Source: Acetomicrobium hydrogeniformans ATCC BAA-1850
GTDB lineage: Bacteria > Synergistota > Synergistia > Synergistales > Acetomicrobiaceae
Direction: 5' to 3'
Assembly (NCBI RefSeq): GCF_000160455.2
Contig: NZ_ACJX03000001.1
Location: 62,001-126,000, forward strand
DNA length: 64,000 nucleotides
A program made the translations under genes and the position numbers. The notes under the pieces are model-generated. The model did not search any database and had not been told where the DNA came from. It worked only from the letters and a program-made list of their open reading frames with translations. This document shows, piece after piece, positions 1 through 6,999 of this stretch (position 1 is the stretch's first letter; each line of letters begins with the position of its first letter).

Positions 1-623
1 TCTCGAGCTTTGCCGCTATAAAACCGTTTTGCATGCTCGACCAACAGGGCGTGATATTCCTGGTAAAGAGTGACATCCCCGGGCAGGTTTGACTCAAACA
101 GATTTTTAAGTTCCATGTAGCCTGCTTTTCTTTCGGCAAGGCCCAAGGAAGTAACGATCCGCTTCGTGTAGGCATCTACGACGAACTCAGGGCGTTTGTA
201 GGCGTAAAGCAAGATAGAATCGGCCGTCTCGTTTCCAACGCCTTTGACGGACATAAGCTCCTTTCTGGATGGCGTCCTCCCCTTCAATCCCACGAAAAAG
301 TCGGCCATTTCCCTCAAATAAATCGCCTTCTGGTTGAAAAACCCTGCGGGCCTTATGGCCGATTTAAGCGCGCCCAAGCTTAAGGCAAGGATTTTATGAG
401 GGTTCAGCGCTTCGATGCGCCTCAAATTTTCAAGCGCCCTCTCAACCGACGTCCAGGCAGTGTTTTGCGTGAGCACCGCCCCTGCGATGATCTCAAAGGT
501 CTCTTCTTCGTTTTTGGGAACTCCGTAATCTCCGGCGTGGTAACTTCCTGCAACGGGCCACCACCCCTGTGGGCCGTAAGCATCAAGCAAAGCTTCGTAA
601 ATCGCAATTATCCCCTTGTCCAT
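1..623 (-). CDS. Endonuclease III-like DNA glycosylase (HhH-GPD), C-terminal end outside window
   Basis: The gene reads leftward from ATG at 623 and runs off the window edge, leaving about 207 residues. It has the HhH-GPD fold pattern: LTQNTAW near residue 52, a helix-hairpin-helix GVGNETAD, and the conserved aspartate in FVVDAYTKR. Family knowledge: these enzymes remove damaged bases in base excision repair. In bifunctional endonuclease III the hairpin carries a lysine (GVGRKTA) for the lyase step; here that position is glutamate, as in monofunctional MagIII-type 3-methyladenine glycosylases, so a monofunctional glycosylase is inferred. No clear Shine-Dalgarno precedes the start. The C-terminus, which would show whether a [4Fe-4S] cluster loop exists, is not in view. 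Confidence 0.8.
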   Translation of the reverse strand, partial: MDKGIIAIYEALLDAYGPQGWWPVAGSYHAGDYGVPKNEEETFEIIAGAVLTQNTAWTSVERALENLRRIEALNPHKILALSLGALKSAIRPAGFFNQKAIYLREMADFFVGLKGRTPSRKELMSVKGVGNETADSILLYAYKRPEFVVDAYTKRIVTSLGLAERKAGYMELKNLFESNLPGDVTLYQEYHALLVEHAKRFYSGKAR

Positions 624-666
624 AGCATTATTCTACCAAATCCAACGGCAGGCCAAACTTATGATA

Positions 667-711
667 CGTAAAATATTTGTAGGATATTTTTAAGGGAAAA
701 AATAAAGGGAT
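667..711 (+). repeat. Degenerate solo terminus of an ISLre2 element
   Basis: About 45 bp match the left end of the three ISLre2 copies in this window (starting near 12949 and 31790, and ending at 59504): cgtaaaatatttgtagga, then a T-rich stretch, then aataaaggga. No transposase or second end is nearby, so this is a solitary remnant. It lies just upstream of the pfp promoter. Confidence 0.6.
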
Positions 712-729
712 CGCGAACTTATCCGCTGA

Positions 730-758
730 TAGACAGAATAAACAAATGTAGTTAAAAT
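730..758 (+). promoter_or_regulatory. Putative sigma-70 promoter of pfp
   Basis: TAGACA at 730-735 and TAAAAT at 753-758 are separated by 17 bp and lie 27 bp before the pfp start codon. This is a sequence match only. Confidence 0.5.
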
Positions 759-784
759 ACGGTAAATAAAGGAGGTATGGACTT

Positions 785-2047
785 ATGAATTTTCAGGAGA
801 ACACATTGGCCCTAATCTGCGGAGGAGGACCCGCACCGGGCATCAACAACGTAATAGCTTCAGTCACTATAGAGGCTCGCAACAACGGTTGGGACGTCTT
901 GGGCATCTGCGACGGATTTTCAAGCCTTGCTACGGCCAACAAAAAGGTCATCCCCCTTACCATCGACAAGGTCAGCCGCATCCACAAGGAAGGCGGAAGT
1001 ATCATAAGAACCTCCAGATTTAACCCCACCAAAAGCGAGGCGACCATGCGCACCGTCGTGGAAAACCTAGTAGACCTGGGCGTTACCCACATCGTCACCA
1101 TCGGCGGGGACGACACGGCCTACGCTGCCTACAAGGTCTCGGAGTTCGCTAGAGAAAGGCTGGGGTTAAACATCCACTTCGTCCACGTCCCCAAAACCAT
1201 AGATAACGACCTGCCTTTGCCGGAAGGGCTGCCCACCTTCGGCTTTGAGACGGCCAGGGCACTGGGTGCGGAACTGGTGATGAACCTCATGGAAGACGCA
1301 AAGACCATGGGACGCTGGTTTCTGGTGGTTACCATGGGACGTTCCAGCGGGCACTTGGCCTTAGGTATAGGCAAAAGCGCAAGCGCCACACTCACAATCA
1401 TACCAGAGGAATTTGAAAGCGAAACCATAAGCCTCCAACACGTCATCGACATAATGAGCTGCGCCATCATAAAAAGGCTCGCCCTCGAGAAAGATCACGG
1501 CCTCATTGTAGCCGCCGAGGGCCTGATATCGAAGGTGTCCTCACAGGAACTTGCGGCCATCGACTGCATCGAAAAAGACGACTTCGGCCACGTCCGATAC
1601 GCCGAGATCAACTTCTCCGACGTCTTAAAAAAGCAGCTCAACTCCGAGCTAAAAAAGATGGGCATTCCCATATCGGTCCAAAACAAGGAGATAGGCTACG
1701 AGGTAAGATGCGCTCCCCCAAACCCCTTCGACGTAGAATACACCAGAAACCTGGGCTATGGCGCCTTTAAATTCCTCGTCGAGGGCGGCTCCAACGCTGT
1801 AATTGCCATCCAAAACAACGAGCTCAACCCCATCAAATTCGAGGACATCGTGGATCCCGAGACGGGCAAGATGAAGATAAGGCTCGTCGATACCGACTCT
1901 TTACAGTATCGCATCGCAAGAAAATACATGATACGCCTGGAGCGGCGCGACTTGGAATCGGAATTCCTTTTAAACAAGATGTCGCGCATCGCCAACATGA
2001 CGCCGCAGCAGTTCGTGGAAAAATACGGATATGTGGCGGGGCTGTAA
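785..2047 (+). CDS. pfp: Phosphofructokinase, pyrophosphate-dependent type
   Basis: A 420-residue phosphofructokinase-A family enzyme that phosphorylates fructose 6-phosphate in the cytoplasm. Seen: the glycine-rich phosphate loop near residues 13-20, GGDDT at 107-111, PKTIDND at 136-142 and MGRSSGH at 184-190. In the family, Asp at the second position of GGDD and Lys in PKTIDND block ATP and favour pyrophosphate, whereas ATP enzymes have GGDG and PGTIDND; PPi use is therefore inferred with good confidence. The start is ATG 785 with GGAGG ten bases upstream. The mfnD homologue follows after 30 bp on the same strand, so the two are probably co-transcribed. Confidence 0.9.
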   Translation: MNFQENTLALICGGGPAPGINNVIASVTIEARNNGWDVLGICDGFSSLATANKKVIPLTIDKVSRIHKEGGSIIRTSRFNPTKSEATMRTVVENLVDLGVTHIVTIGGDDTAYAAYKVSEFARERLGLNIHFVHVPKTIDNDLPLPEGLPTFGFETARALGAELVMNLMEDAKTMGRWFLVVTMGRSSGHLALGIGKSASATLTIIPEEFESETISLQHVIDIMSCAIIKRLALEKDHGLIVAAEGLISKVSSQELAAIDCIEKDDFGHVRYAEINFSDVLKKQLNSELKKMGIPISVQNKEIGYEVRCAPPNPFDVEYTRNLGYGAFKFLVEGGSNAVIAIQNNELNPIKFEDIVDPETGKMKIRLVDTDSLQYRIARKYMIRLERRDLESEFLLNKMSRIANMTPQQFVEKYGYVAGL

Positions 2048-2077
2048 TACGTCGATAATGCTACTTAAGGTGATATA

Positions 2078-3172
2078 TTGTCAATTTTAAGAAACGTATC
2101 AGGCTCATATCGGCAGGTAATAATATACGAACATTTTTCGTCGGGCGAAACTAAAGGAAAAAACGACATATCCTTTGCAAATGAAGGCCTCTTTATGGCC
2201 AAGACGATGCTTTCCTGTTTTTCTCGTCTGGATTACATAAAGCCCCTTTTGATCTTGAACGAAAGGTTCTCCTCCGCCTTTGACCCTACCGAAGGGCAAA
2301 ACCAATACATCGTGCACAATGACGAAGGAGAAATGGCACTGTTTGAGCTTTGCGGCAACAGGCCCGTTGTGCTCATTGCCCCAGAAACACAGGGGCTATC
2401 CGCGCGTCTTGCCTTAAAGGTGACTCAGGCCGGCGGTATAATTTTAGGGTCAGCCCCAGGTGCCGTAAAGATAGCATCGGACAAGGCCCGCCTTCTTGAA
2501 CTGCTTGCCGACAAAGGAGTGCCGTGTTCGCCTTTTGCCGTAGTCTGCGACCAAACCACGATAAAAGAGGCGGCTCTGTCGTGGGGTTTTCCTCTTGTCG
2601 TCAAGCCCTCCTGCGGGACCGGAGGAGAGGGAAGTATCTTACTTAATAACAAAATCGAACTTGATGAATTTTTAACGTCCAAGAAAGCCGATACAAGAGG
2701 TTTAATTATTCAGCCATTCATAGAAGGATTCCCAGCCAGTTTATCCATTTTGGCAACCGGCAGCGGAAAGGCATATCTCGTCTCGGTAAACGAGCAAAAG
2801 ATCGCCTTAAGCGAAAGCGATGATGGCAAATCCGCAAGCTTCAGGTACATAGGAGGAAAAACTGGCCTTTCCGAAGAAGACTATGCTGCCTACGGAGGCA
2901 CAAGCCTGGAATACCTTCAAGGGCTTAGTCAGACTGTCGTAGACGCGATACCGGGTCTTATGGGATATATTGGAATTGACCTGATCATGACTACGAAGGG
3001 CCCCCAGGTGCTTGAGGTAAACCCAAGGATTACTACGCCTTTGGCCTTCCTGGGGAAGTTTGCAACTTGGAACATAGCCGAGGCATTGATGGAAGCCTGT
3101 CTCCTCGACAAGCTTCCCTCAGATTCTGCTGTGCCGAAAATTGATTTCACCCTGGAGGGTTTATCATGCTAA
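2078..3172 (+). CDS. mfnD: ATP-grasp ligase, MfnD (tyramine-glutamate ligase) homologue
   Basis: A 364-residue ATP-grasp protein. Seen: an N-terminal EHFSSG segment typical of MfnD-type proteins, SDKARLLELLADKGVPC opening the ATP-grasp domain, KPSCGTGGEGS as the nucleotide loop (about 177-187) and LEVNPRITTP near the end as metal ligands. In methanogens MfnD joins glutamate to tyramine during methanofuran synthesis. Its own family match is moderate, but the next two genes are homologues of MfnF and MfnE, which supports the assignment. Start chosen: TTG at 2078 with AAGGTGAT upstream. It overlaps the next gene by 7 bp. The real substrate in this organism is unknown. Confidence 0.7.
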   Translation: MSILRNVSGSYRQVIIYEHFSSGETKGKNDISFANEGLFMAKTMLSCFSRLDYIKPLLILNERFSSAFDPTEGQNQYIVHNDEGEMALFELCGNRPVVLIAPETQGLSARLALKVTQAGGIILGSAPGAVKIASDKARLLELLADKGVPCSPFAVVCDQTTIKEAALSWGFPLVVKPSCGTGGEGSILLNNKIELDEFLTSKKADTRGLIIQPFIEGFPASLSILATGSGKAYLVSVNEQKIALSESDDGKSASFRYIGGKTGLSEEDYAAYGGTSLEYLQGLSQTVVDAIPGLMGYIGIDLIMTTKGPQVLEVNPRITTPLAFLGKFATWNIAEALMEACLLDKLPSDSAVPKIDFTLEGLSC

Positions 3173-4230
3173 AAACATACGACGTGATCGTAGGCTGGGA
3201 CATTGGTGGAGTACAGAGTAAGTGCGCCTGTATCTCAGGCGACTTTGCCTTTTTAAGCTCTAAGGATATGACCTTTGAGATATGGAAGGACCCCGGCAAG
3301 CTTTCGACGGTGCTTGAGTACCTTGCCTCAGACATCCCCCTCTCCGACACAGCCATGGCTATCACCATGACGGCTGAACTTTCCGATTGTTTTACCACCA
3401 AAGCTGAAGGTGTGCGCTTCGTGCTGGAGGCTTTCATCGATACCTTTCCTGGCATCCAACTTATGTGCCTTGGCACGAACGAAAGGTGGGTGCCGGTAGA
3501 AAAAGCTATGGGCGATCCGATCAACTTTGCGGCAACGAACTGGATAGCGGCCGCTCGTGAAATGGCAAGGTCCATCGGCGACGGAATATGGATAGATGTG
3601 GGAAGCACCACAACGGACATAATACCCATCAAAGAAAATGCCCTGTACGTTAGAGGAAGAAACGACACAGACAGGCTGCGCTTCGGTGAGCTGGTCTATA
3701 CGGGCTTAATCCGCTCAAATCCCAACGCCCTAGCCTCACGGCTTCCCTTTAAGGGAGACTGGTATCGTACTTCCAACGAATATTTTGCCCTCATGGGAGA
3801 TTGCTACCTTCTTTTAGGTGAAATCGACCCGGAAGACTACAGCTGTACCCCGCCTGACAGCGGATCCGTTAACACCGAGGGCGCTGCCCGTCGCCTGGCT
3901 CGACTTATATGTGCAGACGCTTCTCTCGCAAAGCCAGAAGATCTGTTGCCATTGGCCGGATATTTGAGGGAACGTCAAATCGGGCTGATAGTTGACGCGC
4001 TGTATCAAGTTTGCTCCGAGCCTCACGTAAAGGGGCCTGCCGCAGTCACGGGAGCAGGCCAATTCTTAGGAATTCAGGCAGCCCTCCGGACAAATCTGTC
4101 AATCTTAAATGCCGAGGCGATCATCCCTGATGTGGTTAAGAAACATTTTCCGCCTATGCTGCTGCCAAGGATTTGGCCATTTACCTGTCATGTCTGTCGA
4201 AGTCGTAGTAAAATTTGGCGGAAGCCTTGA
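3166..4230 (+). CDS. mfnF: MfnF homologue (H4MPT-linked C1 pathway / hydantoinase-fold family), probable 3' frameshift
   Basis: The product belongs to the ASKHA-fold hydantoinase/oxoprolinase-like family known from methanofuran and tetrahydromethanopterin gene clusters. Seen: N-terminal VGWDIGGVQSKCA phosphate loop, WIDVGSTTTDIIPI (about residues 144-157) as the second phosphate motif, and GAGQFLG before the C-terminal helix. MfnF couples the aminomethylfuran diphosphate to gamma-glutamyltyramine. ATG 3166 has GGAGGG seven bases upstream. The last 28 residues look wrong for the family; adding one T in the T-run near 4145-4149 would restore an AYAAAKDLAIYL-type ending and a stop at 4206-4208. 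This may be a real mutation or a base-calling error. Confidence 0.72.
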   Translation: MLKTYDVIVGWDIGGVQSKCACISGDFAFLSSKDMTFEIWKDPGKLSTVLEYLASDIPLSDTAMAITMTAELSDCFTTKAEGVRFVLEAFIDTFPGIQLMCLGTNERWVPVEKAMGDPINFAATNWIAAAREMARSIGDGIWIDVGSTTTDIIPIKENALYVRGRNDTDRLRFGELVYTGLIRSNPNALASRLPFKGDWYRTSNEYFALMGDCYLLLGEIDPEDYSCTPPDSGSVNTEGAARRLARLICADASLAKPEDLLPLAGYLRERQIGLIVDALYQVCSEPHVKGPAAVTGAGQFLGIQAALRTNLSILNAEAIIPDVVKKHFPPMLLPRIWPFTCHVCRSRSKIWRKP

Positions 4231-4801
4231 AAGGCTGCCACAATTTCTTGAGATATGCAGAAATTTAAGCGAGTCACTGCGAGGCCACAAATCCATAGTG
4301 GTACCGGGAGGCGGTAAATTTGCCGATGTGGTGCGCCTATGCGACAGACAATGGAAGCTAGCGGCTTTCACTTCTCACTGGTTGGCCGTGCTGGCGATGG
4401 ATCAATTTGGTTACGTGCTTGCCGAAAAGGTACCACACTCCGTAACGGCCTACGGCAAAGAAGATATATCAAAGGCCTGGCTTTCAGGAAAGATCCCTAT
4501 ATTTTTGCCATCTAGCTGGCTTAAGGAGCAAAGAGGAATACCCGAAAGCTGGGAAACAACCTCTGACAGCTTGGCCTGCTTTATCGCCGCAGCCTTCGAC
4601 GCCTCAAGACTTGTCTTGCTTAAAGACAACATTCCTCCCTATGACGTGAAGGACCTTAGGGGCACAAGTTGGGTCGATCCAATGTTCTTCCGGTTCCTTT
4701 CCCGCTACAATGGAGAGGTCTGGCTGTGCGACGGAAGTAAGAAGCTTTCGCTACAAGACACCGTCAGCTGCGGCGACAGGTGCTGCTTTCGCCTGCAATG
4801 A
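4190..4801 (+). CDS. mfnE: Amino acid kinase family protein, MfnE homologue
   Basis: A 203-residue kinase of the amino-acid-kinase fold. Seen: VVVKFGGSLERL at the N-terminus, IVVPGGGKFADVVR near residue 40, and VLLKDN followed by TSWVDPMF near the C-terminus. In methanogens MfnE phosphorylates aminomethylfuran phosphate to the diphosphate used by MfnF. ATG 4190 is chosen because it begins directly at the first beta strand; it overlaps the mfnF end, as expected of a translationally coupled gene. The 3' end overlaps the convergent mfnB gene by 38 bp. Confidence 0.72.
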   Translation: MSVEVVVKFGGSLERLPQFLEICRNLSESLRGHKSIVVPGGGKFADVVRLCDRQWKLAAFTSHWLAVLAMDQFGYVLAEKVPHSVTAYGKEDISKAWLSGKIPIFLPSSWLKEQRGIPESWETTSDSLACFIAAAFDASRLVLLKDNIPPYDVKDLRGTSWVDPMFFRFLSRYNGEVWLCDGSKKLSLQDTVSCGDRCCFRLQ

Positions 4802-5519
4802 GCGACGAAATTTCCAGGACCTTTCTTGACGAAAGCTTGCCCGACCGACCCCCTTCGCAAAGCGCGCCTCTAAAGCCCAGGTAATCAGGCCTAAGGGGCA
4901 ATAATAAAGGTATATCTTCGAGTTTTAAAGAACCAGCCAAGGCAGAAAAAAGGCCCCATTCCCTGCAGGCCGAGACAAAATCCCTTACCCGCTCCATAGA
5001 GGCAATCTCAAGCAAGTTGTGGCCGAAGGATTTATCAAAAGTATCAAGAAGACAACCTGCAGCTTTTGCCTCTGCCGCCATGGACGGGACAGCGAGAAAG
5101 TCTATGCCGCCAAAAAATTGAGCATCCGCGTAAGCTCCGACAACCAATGAAGATTCTGGGCAATACTTTTTTAACGCAGTCGATACCGAAAAAAGCAGCT
5201 TCAGGACTTCATCCGGAGTTTTAGCTCCATAAAGGCCCACTTTAATGATCGAAGCCCCCGCCTGGGCTGCTCCAATGGCTGCAAGCGCTGCCGTACCCGG
5301 AAGATAGGGCATGTCTCCGATGGCGGCGCTCACGGGGATTGTCTTGGGGACGACGCCTCTTATCTCGCTTATCGTCTCCGGCAAGGCTGCCCCCAAAGCC
5401 CCTTCCGCTGGGTTTTTTACGTCTACCACGTCAATATGGGCTTTCAGTGCCACAATAGCTTCTTCCTTTGAGACGACACTTGCCAAAAATGCCGTTCTAT
5501 CAGGAAATAATGAGTTCAT
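4764..5519 (-). CDS. mfnB: (5-formylfuran-3-yl)methyl phosphate synthase homologue (MfnB, former DUF556)
   Basis: A 251-residue TIM-barrel protein. The block VDVKNPAEGALGAA near residue 32 is the family signature and carries the lysine expected to form the Schiff base; KVGLYGAK and DFLAVPSMAAEAKAAG follow. MfnB condenses two glyceraldehyde 3-phosphate molecules to the furan phosphate that starts methanofuran synthesis. The gene is last in the leftward row, overlaps the preceding hisA-like stop by one base, and converges on mfnE. The C-terminal 40 residues are more divergent. This is the most diagnostic mfn homologue here. Confidence 0.78.
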   Translation of the reverse strand: MNSLFPDRTAFLASVVSKEEAIVALKAHIDVVDVKNPAEGALGAALPETISEIRGVVPKTIPVSAAIGDMPYLPGTAALAAIGAAQAGASIIKVGLYGAKTPDEVLKLLFSVSTALKKYCPESSLVVGAYADAQFFGGIDFLAVPSMAAEAKAAGCLLDTFDKSFGHNLLEIASMERVRDFVSACREWGLFSALAGSLKLEDIPLLLPLRPDYLGFRGALCEGGRSGKLSSRKVLEISSLIAGESSTCRRS

Positions 5520-6256
5520 TACGCAAGCTCCTTTATGTCCTTTTTATTGATCCATCCTTCATGAAGTGCTGTAGCCACAAGCACCCCCGCCATGTTCGAC
5601 TTCTTTATGTCAAAAAGCTCGTCCTTGGACTTAAACCCTCCACCGCCGTAAAAGCTCATATCGGGCGCCATTTGCGTCGCTGTTTCATACATCTTCAATG
5701 GCAATCCCCTCCCCGTCCCAACGCCATCCAACGTAAGCAGGATAACCCTCCTCCAGCCCGCCAACCTCAATAGATCAATTCCCTCCTCTAAAGTCTTGCC
5801 TGCAAGGGGCGATTCGCTGCGAGTCAGGATATTGCCTTTCTTCATGTCCAGGCTGAAGATCATACGATCCTCTTGACATGCTTTGCTTATCCTTTCAAAT
5901 TCGTCGCTGCTTTGAAGCGTCTCAGAGCCAACGACAACCTTGCAGGATGGGATCTCGGACATCAGGTAAAGCACTTCATCCAAGCTTCCTGTTCCCGCAT
6001 CTATCCAAAGGGTTGCCATTGTCTCCTCCCGCACTTTTTTCAAGATCTCGAGATTATCTCCCATGTCTTGAATGGCGTTGAGATCGGCGACGTACAGGTC
6101 ACTTCCTCCTGTTACGTAAAGCAACGCCTTTGCCACTTCCACAGGATGGGGCGAATTTACCAAAGGACTTTCCATAGGGCGATATTTGTTCCTCTCTCCC
6201 CTGTATGCTCGCACGGTTAAACCATCCAAAAGATCCATTACCGGGATAACTTGCAA
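5519..6256 (-). CDS. HisA/HisF-like TIM-barrel protein of the methanofuran-type cluster
   Basis: A 245-residue HisA-like beta/alpha barrel. Seen: MQVIPVMDLLDGLTVRA at the N-terminus, LYVADLNAIQ, LWIDAGTG, and the phosphate-binding end YGGGGFKSKDEL followed by GVLVATALHEG. Genuine HisA starts IIPAIDL with GGKVVRL; this one diverges there, and no other histidine genes are near. HisA-like proteins are known in bacterial and archaeal clusters for C1-carrier cofactors, so a role with the neighbouring mfn genes is more likely than histidine synthesis. It lies 2 bp after lipB and overlaps mfnB by 1 bp. The reaction is not known. Confidence 0.72.
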   Translation of the reverse strand: MQVIPVMDLLDGLTVRAYRGERNKYRPMESPLVNSPHPVEVAKALLYVTGGSDLYVADLNAIQDMGDNLEILKKVREETMATLWIDAGTGSLDEVLYLMSEIPSCKVVVGSETLQSSDEFERISKACQEDRMIFSLDMKKGNILTRSESPLAGKTLEEGIDLLRLAGWRRVILLTLDGVGTGRGLPLKMYETATQMAPDMSFYGGGGFKSKDELFDIKKSNMAGVLVATALHEGWINKKDIKELA

Positions 6257-6258
6257 AT

Positions 6259-6930
6259 TTACGACATCCCCTCTGATATTTCCTTTTTAAAGTTAGTTTC
6301 AAACACTAAAGAGAATTTTTCTTTTACTTTTTTTACTACCTCGCGAAAATCTACATCCTCGACGTAGTCATCGAGCGAGGCCACGGAAAATTCCTTTATA
6401 CCGCAGGGGTTGATGAGCTCGAAGTGGGACTTGTCAACCTTTACATTAAAGGCAAAACCGTGCATGGTGATCCACCTTTCGGCGGCGATCCCTATGGCTG
6501 CGATTTTTTTGTCGGCGACCCAGACGCCCCTGTATTTAGGCTTTCTGCCGGCCTTTACATTGTAATCTTTCAGCACTTGTATAATCACTTCTTCAAGGCA
6601 TGAGACGTACCATTGGAGGTCCTTTTTCCATTTGCTCAAATTAAATATGGGGTAGGCGACGATCTGCCCAGGACCATGGTAGGTTATGTTTCCTCCCCTG
6701 TTCGTCTCGTATAGCTCTATCCCGTAAGCTTCAAGAGTCCTTTTGTCCGCGAGCAGGTTTTCCCTTCCCCCCGATCTTCCTACGGTAAAAACGGGCTTGT
6801 GCTCCAAAAGAAGGAGTATGCCATCGGCCTCGCCCGCGGAAACTTTTTCAAAAGCTCTTTCCTGGAGGGTAAGGCCGTCGCCGTAACCCAGGGGCTCTTT
6901 AAATTCCACGACAGAGCATCTCCTGCTCAA
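6259..6930 (-). CDS. lipB: Lipoyl(octanoyl) transferase LipB
   Basis: The 223-residue product moves octanoate from acyl carrier protein to lipoyl domains. Seen: FTVGRSGG, RGGNITYHGPGQ (substrate pocket), KKIAAIGIAAERW with the catalytic lysine, HGFAFNV, and INPCGI with the catalytic cysteine. TTG at 6930 is chosen as start because GGGAGGTG lies about eight bases upstream; an upstream in-frame ATG at 6966 would place the ribosome site inside the gene and add a hydrophilic tail absent from the family. It sits after acoC, the lipoylated E2 subunit, and would act together with LipA, whose gene is broken here. Confidence 0.9.
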   Translation of the reverse strand: MSRRCSVVEFKEPLGYGDGLTLQERAFEKVSAGEADGILLLLEHKPVFTVGRSGGRENLLADKRTLEAYGIELYETNRGGNITYHGPGQIVAYPIFNLSKWKKDLQWYVSCLEEVIIQVLKDYNVKAGRKPKYRGVWVADKKIAAIGIAAERWITMHGFAFNVKVDKSHFELINPCGIKEFSVASLDDYVEDVDFREVVKKVKEKFSLVFETNFKKEISEGMS

Positions 6931-6951
6931 CTGGCCACACCTCCCAAAAGT

Positions 6952-6981
6952 AAGGTGTAGGGGCATTTTCCCCTACACCTT
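6952..6981 (-). promoter_or_regulatory. 12-bp intercistronic hairpin between acoC and lipB
   Basis: AAGGTGTAGGGG and its exact complement are separated by 6 bases. On the transcribed strand the stem is followed by ACTTTTGGGAGG rather than a long T-run, so it is a weak terminator or an mRNA-stabilising element at the acoC 3' end. Confidence 0.65.
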
Positions 6982-6999
6982 GTACTATTATGTTATATC

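Noticed and set aside
5519-6256. Genuine histidine biosynthesis HisA
   Set aside because: The N-terminal active-site region differs from HisA and no other his genes are nearby; it is annotated as HisA-like only.
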